Assembly: GCA_938003605.1 (NCBI GenBank)
Contig: CALKYD010000108.1
Coordinates: forward strand, 1 to 10,246
DNA from: an uncultured Sulfolobales archaeon
Lineage (GTDB): Archaea; Thermoproteota; Thermoprotei_A; Sulfolobales; Desulfurococcaceae
Direction of reading: 5' to 3'
Length of the DNA: 10,246 bases
Notes under the pieces: generated by a model
Databases searched by the model: none
Told to the model about the DNA's origin: nothing
Seen by the model: the letters and a program-made list of their open reading frames with translations, nothing else
Position numbers and translations under genes: made by a program
Part shown: positions 5,903-10,246 of the stretch, one piece after another
How positions within the stretch are numbered: the first letter of the stretch is position 1
How the letters are laid out: each line of letters opens with the position of its first letter

Positions 5903-6231
5903 AACGCTCCACTCAAAGCCTCCAAGAACTCCTTAGTAATTATCTTCATTTCAAGAAGCTTCTCCACGTCATCACTGCTATACCTATAGACAACGTCGCC
6001 CCTCCTAGGGTCTACATCCCATAGGGATACTAGAACAATGTCGCCCTCCCTAAGCCACTCCTTTCTCCTCATCTTCCCAGGTATTCTAATCTTCCTCTCC
6101 TCTCCATCACTGCACCTAGCTAGTAAGTAGTTTGCGCCAAGGAATCTAGTTATTCCACAAATGACTTCCCCCTCTCCCGGGAGCAATGGCTCTTTACTTA
6201 GTTCTTTCTCCTCTCTACTCTTCTTAGGCAA
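5899..6231 (-). CDS. Translation initiation factor aIF1A
   Basis: Archaeal homologue of eIF1A and bacterial IF1, which binds the A site of the small subunit during initiation. The 110 residues have a basic N-terminal tail (1-19), an S1-type OB fold at about 20-85 with the characteristic KIRIPGKMRRKEWLREGDIVLVS (47-69), and an acidic-helical C-terminus. Length is normal. The TTG start at 6231 follows the NMD3 stop codon with no gap and has a strong ribosome-binding site, GGAGGTGG, at 6237-6244, five bases upstream and inside nmd3. The product is cytoplasmic and probably co-expressed with aIF2-beta from the same transcript. Identification is secure. Confidence 0.95.
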   Translation of the reverse strand: MPKKSREEKELSKEPLLPGEGEVICGITRFLGANYLLARCSDGEERKIRIPGKMRRKEWLREGDIVLVSLWDVDPRRGDVVYRYSSDDVEKLLEMKIITKEFLEALSGAF

Positions 6232-7305
6232 TTAATCCACCTCCTCTCTCATTACGTAAGTTCTTCCACCCACAACATACCCCTTTACTCTATCCCCATT
6301 CTTTAAGCTAACTAGGCGCTCATTGACGGGGTGCTCAATTAACTCCCCTGTCTCTTCATTAAGCAAGTAGAGGGTGTTCAAAGACCTTCCTACTACAGTT
6401 AGCTCTCTTTCAACTACTTCACTTAACTTCTTTACTTTCCCACTCCAATACTCTTTGAATGGAACGGATCTTTTTTCACCGCTCTCAAGCACTATTAGAT
6501 CTATGAAGCCACCCCTAGTCCCACATACTAAGGACACTGACCCGCGGTAATCCACTAGATCCATTCTATCTATGTCAGGGAATCTCACAGATATTGTAGT
6601 TACACCTATGTCTCTCCCCCTTGAGTAGTCTCGCTTAGTTAGCTTGAAAGACTCAACGATCTTTGCTCCAGTTGTTTTCTCAATTAATCGAGCTACTTTG
6701 TGTGCTGTAACAACTGAAAGGAACTTTACATCCACTCCGCTTTTTTCCTCAGTTAATTCAACAATATCCTGTGATATGAGTGGGTCGCTTAACAGCTTGC
6801 TTACGTAATCCCTCTCTCTGTTGAGTAAGTGTCCTCTAGCACTTCTAAACTGCACTATGGCTGAGTAAGATCTGCTGGCCTTCCTAGAGCATGTGGGGCA
6901 AATTGTTTTACGAACTCTGTATCTAACTTTAAAATAGGCTTTAGCAATCATTGAACCCCCCATTAGTGCTGTTGCACTAACTACTGCTTCACTCAACCCC
7001 TTTCCCACGGCTTGGGATACCCTCACTTCATCTACTTCAATTAATTCTACGCGTTCATCAGTGAAGTGGCGTTGGTCGTTCAACACTATTCTTCTAATAG
7101 CTTCACTAAGTGATGGAATCTCAATCCACTTACCATGGATCTTCCATAGGCTGCACTTACTGCACTGCTCAAGCTCAAGGACTGGAGTACTCTTGGCTAT
7201 CCCCTTTATCTCCAGGAAGCATTTTAGGCAATAACCTCCTAGGGGTAACTCCTCTTCATTTAACTCCTTGCCGCAGGCAATGCAGTATCTAGTCAACTCA
7301 CTCAA
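6232..7305 (-). CDS. NMD3 homologue, large-subunit maturation factor
   Basis: Eukaryotic NMD3 is the 60S export adaptor; archaea have the N-terminal part and presumably use it in 50S maturation, since there is no nucleus. The 357 residues show the zinc-binding start with Cys8, Cys11, Cys26, Cys29, Cys48 and Cys51, then a further CPTC at 136-139 within a basic region, followed by a long domain and C-terminal beta-rich segments (about 255-300 and 330-357) resembling the eIF5A-like and OB parts of NMD3. The start is uncertain: TTG 7305 overlaps the DUF424 stop by eight bases, while TTG 7296 starts one base after that stop with AGGT eight bases upstream, and would remove three residues. It lies between DUF424 and aIF1A in the operon and abuts aIF1A with no spacer. 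Confidence 0.92.
   Translation of the reverse strand: MSELTRYCIACGKELNEEELPLGGYCLKCFLEIKGIAKSTPVLELEQCSKCSLWKIHGKWIEIPSLSEAIRRIVLNDQRHFTDERVELIEVDEVRVSQAVGKGLSEAVVSATALMGGSMIAKAYFKVRYRVRKTICPTCSRKASRSYSAIVQFRSARGHLLNRERDYVSKLLSDPLISQDIVELTEEKSGVDVKFLSVVTAHKVARLIEKTTGAKIVESFKLTKRDYSRGRDIGVTTISVRFPDIDRMDLVDYRGSVSLVCGTRGGFIDLIVLESGEKRSVPFKEYWSGKVKKLSEVVERELTVVGRSLNTLYLLNEETGELIEHPVNERLVSLKNGDRVKGYVVGGRTYVMREEVD
6237..6244 (-). promoter_or_regulatory. Ribosome-binding site for aIF1A
   Basis: GGAGGTGG on the minus strand, inside the last codons of nmd3, five bases before TTG 6231. It settles a non-ATG start. Confidence 0.7.
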
Positions 7306-7609
7306 CCTTAATTACTTGTGCATGGGGGACTCCCTGGACGTACTTAACTGCATCCCTACATATGAAGCCTCTTCTAACAGCTTCTTCAACAGCTCTACGG
7401 CCAACTATGTTGGCTATAGTTGATCTTTCAACTAAATCCATTGCTTCATCTAAGCTAACTCTCCTACCTAAGTAGAAAGCTGGATCCACGTATAGCTTCA
7501 CTCCTCCCTCTTCTAAAGTTACTCCAAGAACTTCTTCATCGCATACAGCTAGAATTGTTTCACCGTAGTTAGTGTATTCCTTTACATACACGAGCCCGCG
7601 ACCAGTCAT
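7298..7609 (-). CDS. DUF424 family protein, function unknown, translation operon
   Basis: A 103-residue protein that matches the archaeal DUF424 family as I remember it: VYVKEYTNYGETILAVCDEEVLG near the start, a middle FYLGRRVSLDEA, STIANIVGRRAVEEA, and the ending GVPHAQVIKV. The family has no established biochemical role. The ATG at 7609 is the only ATG start in this operon; GGTG at 7617-7620, seven bases upstream, supports it. It begins 12 bases after the aIF2-beta stop and its end overlaps the longest NMD3 reading by eight bases. Position between an initiation factor and a ribosome-maturation factor suggests a role in translation or ribosome assembly, which is inference only. Confidence 0.88.
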   Translation of the reverse strand: MTGRGLVYVKEYTNYGETILAVCDEEVLGVTLEEGGVKLYVDPAFYLGRRVSLDEAMDLVERSTIANIVGRRAVEEAVRRGFICRDAVKYVQGVPHAQVIKVE

Positions 7610-7621
7610 GCTTTAGCACCT

Positions 7622-8053
7622 TTAGAATGAGGGGAGGGTTGTTTCAGCACTGCATGCCAGGCACTTTAACTTAAATGTTTTCCTGCTCTTCTCCAGTACT
7701 GTGTGTATTGAGCTGCAAGTAGGGCATTTAACGTATGTATCCACGAACCTCTTCAATAGCTTGTCTAGGACTTGTGCTGAAAACCTACCGCTAAGAATTA
7801 AGTTTCCGGCTTCATCTATTGACCCTGCTGCAGCTAACTCCTTAACTAAGTACTTCATTAAGAGCTTGTCGTCTCTACCGATTGCGTGAGCTATGTTCCT
7901 AAAGTTCTTAACTATGGTCTTCGTGCCAACAGCTATAGTCTCTATGCTCGGCAATTCAAAGACTACTCCCTTACTAGGATCTCTAACAGGTATCTTGCTG
8001 AATGCTCTATCCAACAACTCTTCATAACTGTAGTCCCTGGCTTTCTTCAGCAA
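7622..8053 (-). CDS. Translation initiation factor aIF2, beta subunit
   Basis: The beta subunit of the trimeric aIF2 that brings Met-tRNAi to the small subunit. Visible are the N-terminal helix (YEELLDRAFSKIP), the alpha-beta core with IETIAVGTKTIVKNFRNIAHAIGRD and KYLVKELAAAGSID, and the C-terminal zinc ribbon CPTC and CLAC (Cys110, 113, 131, 134 in this numbering). The frame is open up to TTG 8089, but I start at TTG 8053 (143 residues). GGTG at 8060-8063 lies six bases upstream, and the TATA element at 8096-8106 predicts a transcript start near 8075, after 8089. The family is about 140 residues long with little before the first helix. If 8089 were used, 12 residues (LLTVLEECVVKE) would be added. 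It is the first gene of the operon. Confidence 0.93.
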   Translation of the reverse strand: MLKKARDYSYEELLDRAFSKIPVRDPSKGVVFELPSIETIAVGTKTIVKNFRNIAHAIGRDDKLLMKYLVKELAAAGSIDEAGNLILSGRFSAQVLDKLLKRFVDTYVKCPTCSSIHTVLEKSRKTFKLKCLACSAETTLPSF

Positions 8054-8095
8054 TTCCTTCACCACACATTCTTCAAGTACTGTAAGCAAAAACCA

Positions 8096-8106
8096 TTTAT
8101 TAAAGG
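8096..8106 (-). promoter_or_regulatory. TATA box of the translation operon
   Basis: CCTTTAATAAA on the minus strand is the best TATA match in the gap. It predicts a start near 8075 and a leader of about 22 bases before TTG 8053. An imperfect hairpin lies just upstream at 8112-8127 (six pairs, one bulged G, loop AGC) between the two divergent genes. Confidence 0.45.
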
Positions 8107-8146
8107 TTTAGTAGGCAGAGCCTGCTATTAGAAATGGAGCCCCAAT

Positions 8147-8156
8147 GCTTTTAGGG
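8147..8156 (+). promoter_or_regulatory. Weak TATA-like element for the methylthiotransferase gene
   Basis: GCTTTTAGGG lies about 38 bases before ATG 8190 and would give a leader of roughly 14 bases. The match is poor; no better candidate is present in the gap. Confidence 0.25.
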
Positions 8157-8189
8157 CAGTAAACTACTAGGGTTTTCGGGAACCAGCCT

Positions 8190-9476
8190 ATGGCTAGAGT
8201 ATACATAGAGACTTACGGCTGTGCACTAAATAGAGGAGACACTGGCTTAATCATGGATGTACTGAGGAGTAGGGGGCACACTATAGTTGAGAGAATTGAG
8301 GAAGCAGAAGTATTCATAATAAATACTTGCACTGTGAGAAGCGAAACTGAGAGCAGGATGATTGATAGGATAAGGACTCTTAGAGAGATTGCTGCAGCAA
8401 GCAGGGGTAAGCTAATAGTGGCTGGCTGCATGGCTAAAGCCCAGCCCTACTTAGTTGCTAAAGTAGCGCCTGAAGCAAGCCTTGTCTCTCCTCAAAACGC
8501 TTCAAGAATACACTTAGCAGTAGAGTCTCCCTCAAGAATCCTTCTGCTAGTTGGTGAAAGAGATAGGGATGCTGTAGCTAAATGCCTTATGGATAGAGTG
8601 GGATTGATAGCTGTTCAGGAAGGGTGTTTAGGGAACTGCAGCTTCTGCATAGTGAAAAACGCTAGGAGGAGAGTTGTTAGCTACCCCTTAGAGGCCATAG
8701 TTAAGGCAGTTAAAGACTTAGTGTCACTGGGTGCTGTAGAAATAGAGCTGGCCGGCCAAGACACCGGCGTCTACGGTTTAGACATATACGGTAGGCAAGA
8801 ACTGCCATTGTTAGTTAAGAGTGTTGCAGAAACAAGCGGGGACTTCATGGTTAGAGTAGGCATGCTTAATCCAAACACCCTCACGTCGATAGTTGACGAG
8901 TTAGCGGATGCGTTAAGGCATAGAAAGGTCTACAAGTTCCTACACATACCAATTCAGAGCGGTAGTGACAGAGTACTAAGGGCGATGAACAGGGATTACA
9001 CAGTAGATGAATACAAGTCCTTAATTAAGGAACTGAGATCGAAGGTGCCAGGCATAGCGATCGCTACAGACATCATTGTTGGACATCCAGGCGAAAGCGA
9101 TGAAGACTTTGAGGAAACACTAAGAGTAGTGGAGGAATTGGACTTTGATAGAGTGCACATAGCGCAATACGCCTTTAGAACTAACACTGCTTCAGCTGCA
9201 TTAAGACATGTGGATAGCAAGCTAAGGAAGGAGAGGTTAAGGAAGTTGAATGAAGCAGTAGGAAAAGTCTGCTGCAGGAAGCATGAAGCTATGGTAGGCT
9301 CTATAGTAAGGGCTTTTGTGACCGAGAAGAACGCGGATTCATACACGGCTAGAACCATTAATTACACTCCAGTAGTCTTTAAGAGCGGAAGCGACTTAAG
9401 GGGTAAGTGGGTTAAGATACTAGTGAAGTCCGCAACATTCTTTGACTTGAGAGGGGAAGTCGCATCCATTGAGTAG
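8190..9476 (+). CDS. Radical SAM tRNA methylthiotransferase, e-MtaB / CDKAL1 type (t6A to ms2t6A)
   Basis: This enzyme family adds a methylthio group to C2 of t6A37, giving ms2t6A in tRNAs decoding ANN codons, using two 4Fe-4S clusters and S-adenosylmethionine. In 428 residues the N-terminal UPF0004 domain has the three cluster cysteines Cys11 (ETYGCALNRGD), Cys47 (NTCTVR) and Cys80 (AGCM). The radical SAM domain has GCLGNCSFC with Cys146, Cys150 and Cys153, followed by LAGQDTG (188-194) and HIPIQSGSDRVL (252-263). A TRAM-like RNA-binding domain covers about 365-428. YGCALNRGD and length fit the archaeal and eukaryotic subgroup rather than bacterial MiaB. ATG 8190 places the first domain at once, as usual, though the ribosome-binding site is poor. 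It works downstream of Sua5, encoded in this window. It is divergent from the translation operon. Confidence 0.93.
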   Translation: MARVYIETYGCALNRGDTGLIMDVLRSRGHTIVERIEEAEVFIINTCTVRSETESRMIDRIRTLREIAAASRGKLIVAGCMAKAQPYLVAKVAPEASLVSPQNASRIHLAVESPSRILLLVGERDRDAVAKCLMDRVGLIAVQEGCLGNCSFCIVKNARRRVVSYPLEAIVKAVKDLVSLGAVEIELAGQDTGVYGLDIYGRQELPLLVKSVAETSGDFMVRVGMLNPNTLTSIVDELADALRHRKVYKFLHIPIQSGSDRVLRAMNRDYTVDEYKSLIKELRSKVPGIAIATDIIVGHPGESDEDFEETLRVVEELDFDRVHIAQYAFRTNTASAALRHVDSKLRKERLRKLNEAVGKVCCRKHEAMVGSIVRAFVTEKNADSYTARTINYTPVVFKSGSDLRGKWVKILVKSATFFDLRGEVASIE

Positions 9477-9507
9477 GCCGTTGAGGGGCCTGGGTATTTA
9501 AGTACGA

Positions 9508-10246
9508 TCAACTTAAGTTATCCACTACTTCAACGTAGGCTACTTCTCCGTAGTCAGAGATTATGTACTTAGTTAATTCATAGATACTGCTTCTCTTAAT
9601 AGGCAGAGATAGGGGCTTAAACTTCAGGACAAGTAGTGCTTCACCTTTATCAATATCTACTTTCTCAATGTAGCTGCTCTCTTTATCGAGGCTAAATGGT
9701 GTTTTTTGCGAGACCTCCTTAGACAATATGTCAACTAATGAACTTATTTCCTCGCTAACCCTAGATCTATCGGCGAACAAAGTCTTCACTTTCAACGACA
9801 CTAGTGCAGGCATTTCAATAGCTATTGAGCCTGCAAGAAGGGTGTTCGGTATATAGATCTTGTTTCCATAAATGTCCTCGGCTTCTGCTCCATGCGTGTG
9901 GACTTCGTTTACGCGGCCAAACACTCTATAGCCATATTTAGGTATTGAAATAACTATGGGCCTCCCCTTAGGGTACTTGGATGCAATAATGTAAAAGTAA
10001 GCCAGGAACTCCCTTACATCATAGAAGAATATAATTATAAATGATGCCAGCACGAGGCCTATTACATATACTATTGGCACCGCAGGCAAATACAGGTAGA
10101 ATAGGCAGCTTAAGTAGGTCAATACTATTACGTAATCAATTACTTTTGAAAGAACGTATTTTGCTGAAAAGCTTAGAATCCTTCTTGCATGCATCGCACT
10201 TACGAATCTATTGATTAGGAGCCTAAGCACTAAGAGCACTAATAGG
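9508..10246 (-). CDS. MscS-type small-conductance mechanosensitive channel (N-terminus outside window)
   Basis: MscS channels open under membrane tension and release solutes during osmotic downshock. Counting from the GTG at 10239, hydrophobic segments lie at about 33-51 and 54-73. They are followed by the conserved MscS beta domain at about 91-140 with the signature GRVNEVHTHGAEAEDIYGNKIYIPNTLL, in which the final IPN is diagnostic. The C-terminal part (145-243) resembles the mixed alpha-beta domain of the family. The pore helix appears less Gly/Ala-rich than in E. coli MscS. The frame stays open from 10239 to the edge, with hydrophobic Leu codons, so the real start is probably beyond the window and more membrane segments may precede. 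It is convergent with the methylthiotransferase gene, 31 bases apart. Confidence 0.85.
   Translation of the reverse strand, partial: LLVLLVLRLLINRFVSAMHARRILSFSAKYVLSKVIDYVIVLTYLSCLFYLYLPAVPIVYVIGLVLASFIIIFFYDVREFLAYFYIIASKYPKGRPIVISIPKYGYRVFGRVNEVHTHGAEAEDIYGNKIYIPNTLLAGSIAIEMPALVSLKVKTLFADRSRVSEEISSLVDILSKEVSQKTPFSLDKESSYIEKVDIDKGEALLVLKFKPLSLPIKRSSIYELTKYIISDYGEVAYVEVVDNLS

Noticed and set aside
7886..8131. 81-codon plus-strand frame over the start of aIF2-beta
   Set aside because: Mostly antisense to aIF2-beta; it crosses the operon promoter and has no recognisable features.
8996..9358. 120-codon minus-strand frame inside the methylthiotransferase gene
   Set aside because: Antisense to the radical SAM and TRAM parts; Ser/Leu-rich shadow frame.
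9491..9507. TATA-like TATTTAAG between the last two genes
   Set aside because: The genes are convergent, so no start is expected here; AT-rich sequence at gene ends is enough to explain it.
1..10246. CRISPR arrays, insertion sequences, toxin-antitoxin or defence genes
   Set aside because: No spaced direct repeats, terminal inverted repeats, transposase motifs or defence families were seen anywhere; the window is core translation and housekeeping content.

Overview
The window looks like chromosomal DNA from a hyperthermophilic member of the Thermoproteota (crenarchaeal lineage), probably Desulfurococcales-like; I cannot name the genus. Reasons: an archaeal set of information-processing genes (aIF2-beta, aIF1A, NMD3, RIO1, a Dim2/Pno1 KH protein, DUF424), two-domain Sua5, a tRNA-Asn with a bulge-helix-bulge intron, almost purely G-C tRNA stems in otherwise AU-leaning DNA, no encoded CCA, TATA-type promoters, and frequent TTG start codons behind GGTG or GGAGGT ribosome-binding sites.

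Layout. Positions 1-570 (minus) hold the N-terminal half of HypD, cut by the window edge. A divergent gene at 673-1440 (plus) encodes an unrecognised membrane protein with a cysteine-bearing outer domain. An M42 metallo-aminopeptidase (1526-2644, minus) is divergent from Sua5 (2751-3827, plus), with a TATA element for each in the gap. The non-coding stretch 3828-4535 carries tRNA-Val(GAC) on the minus strand, an intron-containing tRNA-Asn(GUU) on the plus strand, a candidate C/D box guide RNA with its own TATA box, and one doubtful 37-codon reading frame.

Positions 4536 to about 8053 (minus) form one compact six-gene operon: aIF2-beta, DUF424, NMD3, aIF1A, RIO1, Dim2/Pno1. Genes abut or overlap by up to 25 bases. 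The operon couples translation initiation with maturation of both ribosomal subunits. Divergent from it is a MiaB-like methylthiotransferase of the e-MtaB/CDKAL1 type (8190-9476, plus), and convergent with that a MscS-type channel (9508 to the right edge, minus), whose N-terminus is outside the window.

The genes form one theme, translation. Sua5 starts t6A synthesis at A37 of ANN-decoding tRNAs, the methylthiotransferase converts t6A to ms2t6A, and the tRNA-Asn here is itself a t6A substrate whose A37 sits right at the 5' splice site. I see no mobile element, CRISPR array or defence system. The window is mostly conserved core; the items most worth a second look are the candidate guide RNA, the unknown membrane protein and several start-site corrections.
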